Shown here: one piece after another, positions 1 to 7,875 of the stretch
Numbering within the stretch: the first letter of the stretch is position 1
Layout of the letters: each line of letters begins with the position of its first letter
Assembly (NCBI RefSeq): GCF_018417535.1
Contig: NZ_CP070977.1
Location: 992,001 to 1,056,000, forward strand
From: Burkholderia pyrrocinia
GTDB taxonomy: Bacteria; Pseudomonadota; Gammaproteobacteria; Burkholderiales; Burkholderiaceae
Reading direction: 5' to 3'
Length of the DNA: 64,000 nt
Translations under genes and position numbers: made by a program
Notes under the pieces: generated by a model
Told to the model about the DNA's origin: nothing
Databases searched by the model: none
What the model saw: the letters and a program-made list of their open reading frames with translations, nothing else

Positions 1-695
1 GCGCGACGCCCGGCACGCTGTGCGGCAATCCGGATCTCAAGCCGGAGACGAGCCTGACCGAGGAGCTCGGCGTGCGCTACGACCTGGGCGACACGTACGC
101 GGGCCTGACGCTGTTCAACAACCTGTTCAAGAACAAGGTGGCGAGCTACGACACGGGCAAGCCCGATCCGCGCTCGCCGGGCCGCAACATCTACGTGTAC
201 GACAACATCGACCGGGTCAAGCTGTACGGGCTCGAGATCGGCGCGGGCACGCGCCTGTCGCGCACGCTGAAGGTGTCGGGCGCATATACGCTGACCGAAT
301 CGCGCCGCGAGGGCAGCGGCGAGAAGGCGTTCAACGGCAGCTCGCTCGACGGCTTTCCGCTCGACAAGACGCCGAAGCACAAATTCAACGTGCAGGTCGA
401 CTGGACGCCGACGGCCAAGCTCGATCTCTACGCGGCGGCGAACTACAGCGGCAGCGAATACTGGGCCGCGTTCCGCAACGGCGCGCAGGGCGTGCGCGAG
501 CGGCCGTCGACGACGACCTTCGATCTCGGCGGGCGCTACCGGATCGACAAGCGTTTCTCCGTCAATTTCGCGGTGCTGAACCTGACCAACAAGATGGTGC
601 CGATCGACGATCGCACGCGCACGACCGGGCTGAGCGGCAACTGGCTCGTCGACCAGGGGCGCCGCATCGCGGTGAGCCTGACCGCGGAAATGTGA
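1..695 (+). CDS. TonB-dependent siderophore receptor, C-terminal part
   Basis: The gene enters from the left edge in the frame starting at base 3; only about 230 C-terminal residues are visible. These are beta-barrel strands of an outer-membrane ferric-siderophore receptor. The diagnostic stretch GNPDLKPETS near the edge is typical of TonB-dependent receptors, and the chain ends in an alternating strand finishing with Met (aromatic-type end not present), a plausible barrel end. The reading frame is open throughout, with no sign of decay in the visible part. Its position just before catechol-siderophore gene pieces suggests it imports the cognate (or a foreign) catecholate. The plug and TonB box lie outside the window, so intactness cannot be judged. 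Confidence 0.88.
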   Translation, partial: ATPGTLCGNPDLKPETSLTEELGVRYDLGDTYAGLTLFNNLFKNKVASYDTGKPDPRSPGRNIYVYDNIDRVKLYGLEIGAGTRLSRTLKVSGAYTLTESRREGSGEKAFNGSSLDGFPLDKTPKHKFNVQVDWTPTAKLDLYAAANYSGSEYWAAFRNGAQGVRERPSTTTFDLGGRYRIDKRFSVNFAVLNLTNKMVPIDDRTRTTGLSGNWLVDQGRRIAVSLTAEM

Positions 696-744
696 CGGCA
701 TGGCCGGCGCGCCGCGTCGGCTCGTTCAATCTGGAGGCAATGTC

Positions 745-1470
745 ATGAATGCGATTTCCCGACCTGACGAACTATTAGTACCCCATAACGTATGGGATGT
801 GTATCGCGCTGATACCCCGCTGTTTCTCGCAACGCCGGCGCATACGTTGCTGGCCTGCGATGTCGCGGAGGCGATCCCGCATGCGGACGCACCGCTCGCG
901 GCGCGTGTGAACGACGCGTTGCGCCGTGCGCGGGCCGACGGTCACGTGGGCGCGGCGGTCGTCGGTGCGGTACCGTTCGACGTCGACGCGCCGGCCGTGC
1001 TGCGGGTCGCGCGCACGATGCTGCGCGCGCGGCCGCTCGACGCGCAGCGGGCAGCCGGGCCGGCCGGCACGCGCTACGCGACGCGCGAGGTGCCGTCGGC
1101 GGACGCGTATGCCGACGCGGTCGCGGATTTCTCCGAGCGCGAGCACCGCATGGCGCTCGACTACGTGGCAGGCCGCTGCGGAATGGCGGTGACCACGGAC
1201 GCGCTCGTCGGCGTCGCGCCGGCGGACGATGCGGCACCGATGCTCGCCGCGATCGCGGCGCAGGTCGCCCGCAGCCTGCGGATGCCGGCCGCCGACCTGC
1301 GCGAGCACGACAACCTGGTCGATTGCGGGCTCGATTCGATCCGGATGATGACGCTCGTCGAGCAGTGGCGCGCGCAAGGCTACGACGTCACGTTCGTCCA
1401 GCTCGCCGAACAGCCGACGCTCGGCGCATGGACGCGGGTGCTGCAGCGCGCGGCGCAGGTGAGCGCATGA
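745..1470 (+). CDS. EntC-EntB composite protein: isochorismate synthase N-terminus joined to isochorismatase tail and aryl carrier domain
   Basis: 241 aa; ATG at 745 chosen because GGAGG precedes it. Residues about 22-125 resemble the N-terminus of isochorismate synthase (segments such as PLFLATPAHTLL and VVGAVPFDVDAP). At about residue 126 the similarity switches to the end of EntB-type isochorismatase (DFSEREHRMALDYVAGRCG), followed by an aryl carrier domain with the phosphopantetheine site in GLDSIRMM (Ser198). The chorismate-binding core of EntC (about 260 residues), the isochorismatase catalytic part and any entE in between are absent. I infer an in-frame deletion between entC and entB, so neither enzyme activity should remain; only the carrier domain looks complete. 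The stop overlaps the next start (ATGA). Confidence 0.72.
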   Translation: MNAISRPDELLVPHNVWDVYRADTPLFLATPAHTLLACDVAEAIPHADAPLAARVNDALRRARADGHVGAAVVGAVPFDVDAPAVLRVARTMLRARPLDAQRAAGPAGTRYATREVPSADAYADAVADFSEREHRMALDYVAGRCGMAVTTDALVGVAPADDAAPMLAAIAAQVARSLRMPAADLREHDNLVDCGLDSIRMMTLVEQWRAQGYDVTFVQLAEQPTLGAWTRVLQRAAQVSA

Positions 1471-1793
1471 CGGCGCGTCCGGCGATGCCCGATGCCCGTC
1501 CGGCGTCGTTCGTCAGCACGGCGGAGGTGTCGGTGCCGCAGGCCGACCGCGTGCTGTTCAAGCTGTGCAAGCACTACGCGATCAAGGTGCCCGTCGTGTT
1601 CGACGAACATCGCGCGACCGTCGATTTCCCGTACGGCGTCTGCCGGATGCTGCGCACCGACGACGTGCTGCAGTTGCGCTGCGAAGCCGATTCTTCGGAG
1701 CAGCTCGAGCAGATCCAGTACGTGATGGACGAGCACCTGGGGCTGATGTCACGCAACCGGACGCTGGTGGTCGCATGGGAGCGGGGCGCGTGA
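1467..1793 (+). CDS. DUF2218 family protein of siderophore loci
   Basis: 108 aa, start overlapping the preceding stop by ATGA. Matches the DUF2218 pattern: an N-terminal alternating segment, then KLCKHYAIKVPVVFDEHRA and the FPYG motif, ending near VVAWERG. Members of this small family are commonly found beside siderophore biosynthesis and uptake genes; their biochemical role is not established. Normal family length and no internal damage, in contrast to the composite genes on both sides. Likely translated coupled to the upstream gene. Confidence 0.75.
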   Translation: MTARPAMPDARPASFVSTAEVSVPQADRVLFKLCKHYAIKVPVVFDEHRATVDFPYGVCRMLRTDDVLQLRCEADSSEQLEQIQYVMDEHLGLMSRNRTLVVAWERGA

Positions 1794-1837
1794 CGCGGCC
1801 CGCCTCCGGCTCAACGAACTTCGAAGCAAGCCCGCTC

Positions 1838-2620
1838 ATGAAAAACGAATCCCTGCCGATCCGCGCGACTGCCGCGCAATACGGCATCTGGGTCGCGCAA
1901 CAGGTCGACTCCGACGATCCGGGCTATCTGACGGCCGAGACCGTCGAGCTCGACGGCGCGCTCGACGTCGCCGCGCTGACCGACAGCGTCGAAGCCGTGC
2001 TCGATCACGCCGACGCGCTGCACATGCGGTTCGCGTGGCAGGACGATGCGCTGTGGCAGGCGCGCCGGACGCCGCGCACGCGGCTGCCGCTCGTCGACCT
2101 GTCGGCGCAAGCCGATCCCGTGCAGGCGGCGCACGCGTGGATGAAGGCGTCGCTGTCGATCTGCTGCGACGTGACGGACGATCCGCTGTACCGCACCGCG
2201 CTGCTGCGGCTGTCGCCGACCCGGCACTGGTGGTATCTGCAGGTGCATCACATCGCGCTCGACGGCTTCGGCTACGGGCTGCTGCAGCAGGCCGTGGCCG
2301 TCCGCTACAACGCGCGCGTCGGCGGCGGGCCGCTGCCGGCGCTGCCCGACTGGCGGATCGATCGCGTGGTGGAGGCCGACGCGCGTTATCGCGCCGACGG
2401 CGGCTTCGATGCCGATCGCGCGTTCTGGCGTGCGCATCTGCGCGACGTGCCGGGACGCGCGCAGGTGCGCGCGATTCTCGAACGGCGCGACGCGCGCCGG
2501 ATCGTCGTCGTCGTCGGCCCGTGCTCGTTCACCGATCCATGCATCGACTGGGAGGCGACCGAGGACGCGCTGCTGCGCGCCCGCCGCCTGCTGACCGGCG
2601 ACCGCGTCCATTCGCGCTGA
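1838..2620 (+). CDS. Composite protein: truncated NRPS condensation domain joined to fragments of DAHP synthase
   Basis: 260 aa from ATG 1838. Residues 1-~203 are the N-terminal half of a condensation domain of the stand-alone VibH or EntF type, with the active-site motif HHIALDG at 137-143. From about residue 207 the sequence becomes DAHP synthase-like: QVRAILERRDARRIVVVVGPCS matches the N-terminal segment of class I AroF/G/H enzymes, and TDPCIDWEATEDALL resembles their C-terminal end (SITDACIGWEDTDALL in E. coli AroG, from memory). About 270 residues of the barrel are missing, as is the C-terminal half of the condensation domain. Two in-frame junctions therefore seem present. Not expected to be active in either role. 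Confidence 0.68.
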   Translation: MKNESLPIRATAAQYGIWVAQQVDSDDPGYLTAETVELDGALDVAALTDSVEAVLDHADALHMRFAWQDDALWQARRTPRTRLPLVDLSAQADPVQAAHAWMKASLSICCDVTDDPLYRTALLRLSPTRHWWYLQVHHIALDGFGYGLLQQAVAVRYNARVGGGPLPALPDWRIDRVVEADARYRADGGFDADRAFWRAHLRDVPGRAQVRAILERRDARRIVVVVGPCSFTDPCIDWEATEDALLRARRLLTGDRVHSR

Positions 2621-2655
2621 CGCACGACGTTTACCTTCTTTCATCGGACCACCTT

Positions 2656-3894
2656 ATGTCGACGACTTCCGCTGACTCCCTGCCCACGCCGGCCGATGCC
2701 GGCGTGTCTCTCCTGCCGCTGCTGCTCGTCAATTTCGCGATGGTGGCCGGCACCTATGCGTTCGTCACGATCGCCGGACCGATGGCGCGGCGCATGCATC
2801 TCGAACCGCTGCACGTCGGCGCGATCATCGGCATCGTCGGGCTCGTGTGGATGATCGCCGCGCCGCGCTGGGGGCGCGTGGCGGACACGCGCGGGCGGCT
2901 GCCGGCGATGCGCGCGGCGATCGGCGGCTTCGTTGCGAGTTCGCTGCTGCTGGCCGGCTACGTCGGCTGGGCGTTGCGCGACGGCGGCAGCGCCGTGCCG
3001 CCGGTGTGGGTGGGCTTTGTCGCGCTGCTCGTCACGCGCGCGGCGATGGGCGGCTGCTACGCGGGGCTGCCCGTCGCGGCCACGGCGTGGATCGCGGACC
3101 GGACGTCGGCCACGGGGCGCGCGGCAGCGATCGCGCGATTCGGCGCGGCGGGCGCGATCGGGATGGTGCTCGCGCCGCCGCTCGCGGGCTGGCTGGCCGG
3201 ATTCGACATGACGCTCGCGCTCGCCGTTTTCGCGCTGCTGCCGCTCGCCGGACTTGCGGGGCTGCGACGGCTGCGCGACGACGGCGCGCATGCGGTGCGG
3301 CAGGCGCCGCCCCGGCTGAAGCCGACCGATCCGCGCGTGCGCCTGCCGTGGTGCAGCGCGTTCGCGCTGTACAGCGCGGTGATGATCGCGAACAGCGTGC
3401 TCGGCTTTTACGTGATCGACCGGCTGCACGTGCGAACGGGCGACGCGTCGATGGTGGTCGGCTACGCGCTCGGCAGCGCCGGCATCGGGCTGATCGCGAC
3501 GCAGTCGCTGGTCGGCCGCCTGCGTGCGGTCGAGCCGCTCCAATGGCTGCGCTGGGGCGCGCTGGCGGGTGGCGCGGGGTTCGTGTCGGCGCTGGCCGCG
3601 CAGGCCGCGCACCCGCTGCTGCTGTGCGCGAGCTACTTCGTGGCGGCGTGCGGGATGGGCGCCGCATTTCCCGCGGTCGCGGCGCTCGCGAGCACGCGCG
3701 TCGAAGCGCACGAGCAGGCCGCGTGTGCGGGCACGATGTCGATGGCGCAAGGGCTCAGCATGGTCGTCGCGCCGCTGGCCGGCACGACGCTGTACGAACT
3801 GCATCCGGCGGCGCCGTTCGCGTCGATCGGCATGGTGCTCGCGGTCGTATTCGTCGCGACATGCGGCACCGGGGCACGCGCGCCGGCGGCGTGA
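2656..3894 (+). CDS. MFS transporter, probable siderophore exporter
   Basis: 412 aa, hydrophobic throughout with about 12 predicted membrane segments, two six-helix halves separated by a basic loop around residues 205-225. The loop after the second helix carries the MFS-like pattern PRWGRVADTRGRLP. Start at ATG 2656, about 35 bp after the previous stop. Position at the end of the catechol-siderophore gene remnant suggests an EntS-like role exporting the siderophore from the cytoplasm; substrate is inferred only from context. Unlike the biosynthetic genes before it, this one is full length for the family. Confidence 0.8.
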   Translation: MSTTSADSLPTPADAGVSLLPLLLVNFAMVAGTYAFVTIAGPMARRMHLEPLHVGAIIGIVGLVWMIAAPRWGRVADTRGRLPAMRAAIGGFVASSLLLAGYVGWALRDGGSAVPPVWVGFVALLVTRAAMGGCYAGLPVAATAWIADRTSATGRAAAIARFGAAGAIGMVLAPPLAGWLAGFDMTLALAVFALLPLAGLAGLRRLRDDGAHAVRQAPPRLKPTDPRVRLPWCSAFALYSAVMIANSVLGFYVIDRLHVRTGDASMVVGYALGSAGIGLIATQSLVGRLRAVEPLQWLRWGALAGGAGFVSALAAQAAHPLLLCASYFVAACGMGAAFPAVAALASTRVEAHEQAACAGTMSMAQGLSMVVAPLAGTTLYELHPAAPFASIGMVLAVVFVATCGTGARAPAA

Positions 3895-3929
3895 CGGTTT
3901 TCGTGAGTGTCGCGCGAATCGGTCGCCGG

Positions 3930-4502
3930 TTATTCGACTGGCGCAACGACCAGCGGACAGGTGCCGATCGTGCGCAACCGCGTGCCGGTCCATTCGTAGA
4001 AGAACCGCGCCGCCTTCGCGTTGCTGTCGTCGCAGTCGTCGTTGAAACAGCCCGCGACGACCAGCAGCGTGCTGGCGGCGCGGAAATCGACGCGATCGTC
4101 GTCGTTGCCCATCACGCCCGAGATCGCGTTCACGCCGGGCATCGTGTACGTCGCGCCCGTGTACTTGTCGACGATCGCGAAATTTCGGCAATCCGTTCCG
4201 CAGCCCCAGATCGCGACGCGATAGTGGCCGGCAAAATTGGCCGGTTGCGTGAATTCGTCGCGAATGACGGTGCGGTACAGGCGGGCTTCCTTGGTGGTCA
4301 GCCGCGGCGATGCGGCCGGCTTGCGCGGCGCGCTTGCGGCGCGTGCCGGATAGCGGTCGAACGACGGCGACGGGCACGCGGCGGCGGCCGCTACTGCGGA
4401 CGGAGGCACCGCGCGGGCCGTGCCGGAACCGGCAATCAGCGCGGCCGCAGCGCCGGCGCTCAGCAGAAATCGAAAGGCGAGCGTCACGCCAGCATCCTTC
4501 AT
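3930..4502 (-). CDS. Secreted protein of unknown function
   Basis: 190 aa with an N-terminal signal peptide (basic residue, hydrophobic stretch LLSAGAAAALIAG, Ala-rich cleavage region ending near ARA). The mature part has six cysteines (one near residue 43, WGCGTDCRNF, GCFNDDCDD), suggesting periplasmic disulfides, and a FAGHYRVAIWGCG segment seen in small periplasmic proteins of Proteobacteria. No enzyme motif recognised. It faces the siderophore locus tail to tail with a 35-bp gap and has no obvious operon partner. Confidence 0.7.
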   Translation of the reverse strand: MKDAGVTLAFRFLLSAGAAAALIAGSGTARAVPPSAVAAAAACPSPSFDRYPARAASAPRKPAASPRLTTKEARLYRTVIRDEFTQPANFAGHYRVAIWGCGTDCRNFAIVDKYTGATYTMPGVNAISGVMGNDDDRVDFRAASTLLVVAGCFNDDCDDSNAKAARFFYEWTGTRLRTIGTCPLVVAPVE

Positions 4503-4786
4503 GTTCGGGGTGGGATCGGGCCGGATGGTTCGGACGACCGGCGACGACGATTCTATGACGCTTCGCGTGTGCCGGCGACACGGAATGGCGATTGCGCGCG
4601 AGTGCCTTCAGTCGCGCATCGAACCGGCCACGCGTGATATGGCACCCCGTCAAGCATTGTCAAATCGTGGCGATATCACGATGCCTGACGTTTCGGGCCG
4701 TGCACGAAGGCTGTCATGCACCGGTCGATTGAGTATCCTTGGATTCGATTCGCGGCACTTATGCAGTCACAACCGGGAGGCTTCAC

Positions 4787-5263
4787 ATGAATGCACGTCT
4801 ATACCGCGCGACCGTTGCCGGCGCGCTGATCGGATTGCTCGCGCCGTTTTCGGTGGCCCATGCGCAGCTTGGCGACGTCCTGAAGCAGGTCGGCGGCGGC
4901 GATTCGGGCGGCAGCGCGGGCGGTGCGCTCGGCAACCTCGGCGGTCTCGGCGGCGCATTGACGGGCGGCGGCGGTTCGTCGCTGATGCCGGGCAGCACCG
5001 GCAACGTCGCGGGCCTGCTGCAGTTCTGCATCCAGAACAACTATCTCGGCGGGGCGTCCGGCGGCGCGTCGTCGGTGAAGGACGCGCTGCTCGGCAAACT
5101 CGGCGGCAATGCGTCGTCCGACAGCGGCTACACCAGCGGCGCGAGCGGGATCCTCGACGCCGGCAACGGCAGCAAGCTCGACCTGAGCGGCGGCGGCCTG
5201 AAGCAGCAGCTGACCAGGCAGATCTGCGACAAGGTACTGACGCAAGGGAAATCGCTGCTGTAA
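4787..5263 (+). CDS. DUF2501 family periplasmic protein (YjjA-like)
   Basis: 158 aa with a signal peptide cleaved near AHA at residue 25. Mature sequence starts QLGDVLKQVGGG and is very rich in Gly, Ser, Leu and Ala, typical of DUF2501. A conserved CIQNNYLGG segment and a C-terminal QICDKVL provide two cysteines that may pair. GGGAGG lies about 8 bp before the ATG. Monocistronic; flanked by intergenic DNA on both sides. Function unknown in the family. Confidence 0.78.
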   Translation: MNARLYRATVAGALIGLLAPFSVAHAQLGDVLKQVGGGDSGGSAGGALGNLGGLGGALTGGGGSSLMPGSTGNVAGLLQFCIQNNYLGGASGGASSVKDALLGKLGGNASSDSGYTSGASGILDAGNGSKLDLSGGGLKQQLTRQICDKVLTQGKSLL

Positions 5264-5534
5264 GCACGGGGGCGTGCACCCCGCAACGGGGCGCACGATA
5301 TCGAACGCCGGCGCGGCGGATGTGCAGCATGACAGCGCGACTGCCAGCCGCGCATGCATTTCGCCGCAGTTGCGGCGCGGCGTATGTCCGGCGCGTTGTT
5401 TCGGCTACCGTCGTCCGATCCGCCGCTCGATGCAGGGAAATGGTCTGGTCGGGCGCTCCGGTCGTGCCGACGATTCACGTCGGCAGCCGCTGCAGGCTGG
5501 CCAGCCGCCGCTTGTGTACCGCCCACCGCGTGCG

Positions 5535-5900
5535 TCAATCGGCCAGCCGCTTGTCCGCGAGCGCCTTGCAGCAGTCTTCGTACACCCATTGCACGAGTTT
5601 CGCCCGGTAGTCGAGATCGTCGGTATCGACGATTTCCTCGACCGCGTCGCGTGCCCACGACGCGTCGACGAACCCGGCGTGGCGCTTCGCGATGTCCTGC
5701 GCGAGCGCCGCGAGCTTGGCGACCGCGAGCCAGTCGGCCTGACGGTGATGGCGGTCGAGCCAGCGGTGCGCGGCCTGGACCTGGAACGTGGCGTCCGGCC
5801 ACGATTCGTTGAGGTAAAACGCGCCGAGATTGCCGCAGGTGAGCCAGCAAAGCAGCTCCAGGCGGTCTTGCGAGCCGAGGGTATGGGATGCGTCGGACAT
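5535..5900 (-). CDS. Conserved hypothetical cytoplasmic protein
   Basis: 121 aa; I place the start at the ATG beginning MSDASHTLGSQ because upstream residues are not protein-like. The product is soluble, Trp-, His- and Asp-rich, predicted mainly helical (LELLCWLTCGNLGAFYLNES, then LAALAQDIAKRH). No domain recognised and no signal peptide. It stands alone, reading away from the aldehyde dehydrogenase gene. Confidence 0.6.
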   Translation of the reverse strand: MSDASHTLGSQDRLELLCWLTCGNLGAFYLNESWPDATFQVQAAHRWLDRHHRQADWLAVAKLAALAQDIAKRHAGFVDASWARDAVEEIVDTDDLDYRAKLVQWVYEDCCKALADKRLAD

Positions 5901-6154
5901 GGCAGCGCTCACGAAATGCATTGATTCCGGGCGGCGCCGGTCGCAATGGATCGGTGCCGATAATAAAAACATAGCACGATGCGGGCCCGGCCGCGCACCC
6001 GGGCGGATGCTGACACGACGGCGGAATGGCGGACGCCCGGCCGGCGTTTGCGGCCGACGGCGGAGTGGCGCTGCGACGGGTCAAAGACCTTTCGAATGAC
6101 TGTCAATCGTCACACCAGCCGATCGAAACGCTCGTTAGAATGTCGGCTTCCCTG

Positions 6155-6308
6155 CGAAGCATGGGACCAGACGCGACGCATGGGGCTGGAGCAGGTGCTG
6201 AAGCACCTACTCCAGCCGACATGAGCGCGAAATCGCCAACTCTGGCCAACCGCACAAGGCATGGGACCGGAGTAGGCGCTAAAGCGCCAACTCCGGTCGA
6301 CAGGAGAC
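6155..6308. repeat. Hairpin repeat cluster (GCATGGGA family) upstream of the aldehyde dehydrogenase gene
   Basis: Within the 416-bp gap 5901-6316, bases 5901-6154 show nothing recognisable. The rest holds three units. One has a hairpin GGCTGGAGCAGGTGC / GCACCTACTCCAGCC around a TGAA loop (6185-6218); a middle unit near 6222-6250 is degenerate; the last has GCATGGGA followed by CCGGAGTAGGCGCT / AGCGCCAACTCCGG around AA (about 6266-6297). The 3' flank of the last unit, GGTCGACAGGAG, supplies the Shine-Dalgarno sequence of the gene at 6317. The same family recurs at about 35.95, 38.5 and 55.7 kb. Confidence 0.85.
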
Positions 6309-6316
6309 GGAACACG

Positions 6317-7753
6317 ATGAAAATCTACGACCAGTTCTATATCGACGGCGCATGGCGCAAACCGGCCGGGACGGGCACGATCGACGTGATCGACTCGGGC
6401 ACCGAAGCCGTGATCGGCCGGATTCCGGAGGGCATCGCATCCGACGCGCAGGACGCGATTCGCGCTGCGCGCGCGGCCTTCGACGCATGGGCGGCCACGC
6501 CGGCCGCGACGCGCGCGGGCTACCTGCGCAAGATCGTCGAGCATCTGCAGGCGCGCAGCGAGGAACTCGCACAGTCGATCACCGGCGAAGTCGGGATGCC
6601 GATCAAGCTGTCGCGCGCGATCCAGGTCGGCGGCCCGATCTACAACTGGAAGGCGTACGCGAAACTCGCCGAGTCGTTCGAGTTCGAGGCACAGGTCGGC
6701 AACTCGCTCGTGGTGCGCGAGCCGGTCGGCGTGGTCGCGGCGATCACGCCGTGGAACTACCCGCTCAACCAGGTCACGCTGAAGGTCGCGCCGGCGCTTG
6801 CGGCCGGCTGCACGGTCGTCCTGAAGCCGTCCGAAGTCGCGCCGCTCAACGCGTTCATGCTCGCCGAAGCGATTCACGAAGCCGGCCTGCCGGCCGGCGT
6901 GTTCAACCTCGTGTGCGGCTACGGTCCGGTCGTCGGCGAGGTGCTGGCCACCGATCCGGACGTCGACATGGTGTCGTTCACGGGCTCGACGCGCGCCGGC
7001 AAGCGCGTGGCCGAGCTGGCGGCCGCGGGCGTCAAGCGCGTCGCGCTCGAACTGGGCGGCAAGTCGGCATCGGTGATCCTCGACGATGCCGATTTCGCGA
7101 CGGCGGTGAAGGGCACGGTCAACGCGTGCTACCTGAACGCGGGGCAGACCTGCTCGGCGCACACGCGGATGCTGGTGCCGGAAGCGCGCTACGAAGAAGC
7201 GCGCGAGATCGCGAAGGCCGCGGCCGAAACGTACGTCGCGGGCGACCCGCGGCAGGACGCGACGCGCCTCGGCGCGCTCGCGTCGGCCGTGCAGCAGCAG
7301 CGCGTGCAGGCGTACATCCAGCGCGGGATCGACGAAGGCGCGGAACTCGTGACGGGCGGCACGGGCTTGCCGGAAGGACTTGCGAAGGGTTTCTTCGTGA
7401 AGCCGACCGTGTTCGGCCGTGTCGATCCGAAATCGACGATCGCGCAGGAGGAGATCTTCGGGCCGGTGCTGTCGATCATCACGTATCGCGACGAAGACGA
7501 GGCCGTGCGGATCGCGAACGATTCGCCGTACGGGCTCGGCGGCGCGGTATGGGCCGGCAGCGACGAACGCGCGATGAGCGTCGCGCGCCGCATCCGCACG
7601 GGGCAGGTCGACATCAACGGCGGCACGTGGAACGGCACCGCGCCGTTCGGCGGTTACAAGCAGTCGGGGCATGGCCGCGAGAACGGCGTATACGGGCTCG
7701 AAGAGTATCTCGAGTACAAGTCGATGCAGTTGAAGCCGGCGACGCCGGCCTGA
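6317..7753 (+). CDS. NAD(P)-dependent aldehyde dehydrogenase family protein
   Basis: 478 aa, normal length for the family. Rossmann-type cofactor region with PWNYP (145-149) and FTGSTRAGK (221-229); catalytic Glu245 in LELGGK and catalytic Cys279 in GQTCSA; C-terminal EEIFGPVL and PFGGYKQSG motifs. It oxidises an aldehyde to the carboxylic acid in the cytoplasm; the substrate cannot be told from sequence. Start ATG 6317 is fixed by AGGAG contributed by the upstream hairpin repeat. A strong rho-independent terminator follows, so it is likely monocistronic, with the repeat array in its 5' leader. Confidence 0.92.
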   Translation: MKIYDQFYIDGAWRKPAGTGTIDVIDSGTEAVIGRIPEGIASDAQDAIRAARAAFDAWAATPAATRAGYLRKIVEHLQARSEELAQSITGEVGMPIKLSRAIQVGGPIYNWKAYAKLAESFEFEAQVGNSLVVREPVGVVAAITPWNYPLNQVTLKVAPALAAGCTVVLKPSEVAPLNAFMLAEAIHEAGLPAGVFNLVCGYGPVVGEVLATDPDVDMVSFTGSTRAGKRVAELAAAGVKRVALELGGKSASVILDDADFATAVKGTVNACYLNAGQTCSAHTRMLVPEARYEEAREIAKAAAETYVAGDPRQDATRLGALASAVQQQRVQAYIQRGIDEGAELVTGGTGLPEGLAKGFFVKPTVFGRVDPKSTIAQEEIFGPVLSIITYRDEDEAVRIANDSPYGLGGAVWAGSDERAMSVARRIRTGQVDINGGTWNGTAPFGGYKQSGHGRENGVYGLEEYLEYKSMQLKPATPA

Positions 7754-7776
7754 GCGCTTCGCGCCGCATGAACCGG

Positions 7777-7806
7777 AAACGGCACGCTCGCGTGCCGTTT
7801 TTTATT
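7777..7806 (+). terminator. Rho-independent terminator of the aldehyde dehydrogenase gene
   Basis: Perfect 10-bp stem AAACGGCACG / CGTGCCGTTT with loop CTCG, followed directly by a T-rich tail. Confidence 0.9.
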
Positions 7807-7818
7807 GACGCCCGTCAA
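7805..7818. promoter_or_regulatory. FNR/ANR-like palindrome TTGAC-N4-GTCAA
   Basis: TTGACGCCCGTCAA is a perfect inverted repeat, close to the FNR/ANR consensus TTGAT-N4-ATCAA. It lies 58 bp before the nitronate monooxygenase start, touching the preceding terminator tail. Weak evidence on its own, strengthened a little by the better match at 9063. Confidence 0.35.
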
Positions 7819-7875
7819 GGTGCGCGACGGTGGATCGTCGATCATCGCGGTTCCGATGTTCCGACGAGGTATCCG

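Noticed and set aside
2641..4653. Long - strand frame across the MFS gene and the secreted protein gene
   Set aside because: No family resemblance, crosses two genes with clear homology, composition typical of a shadow frame.
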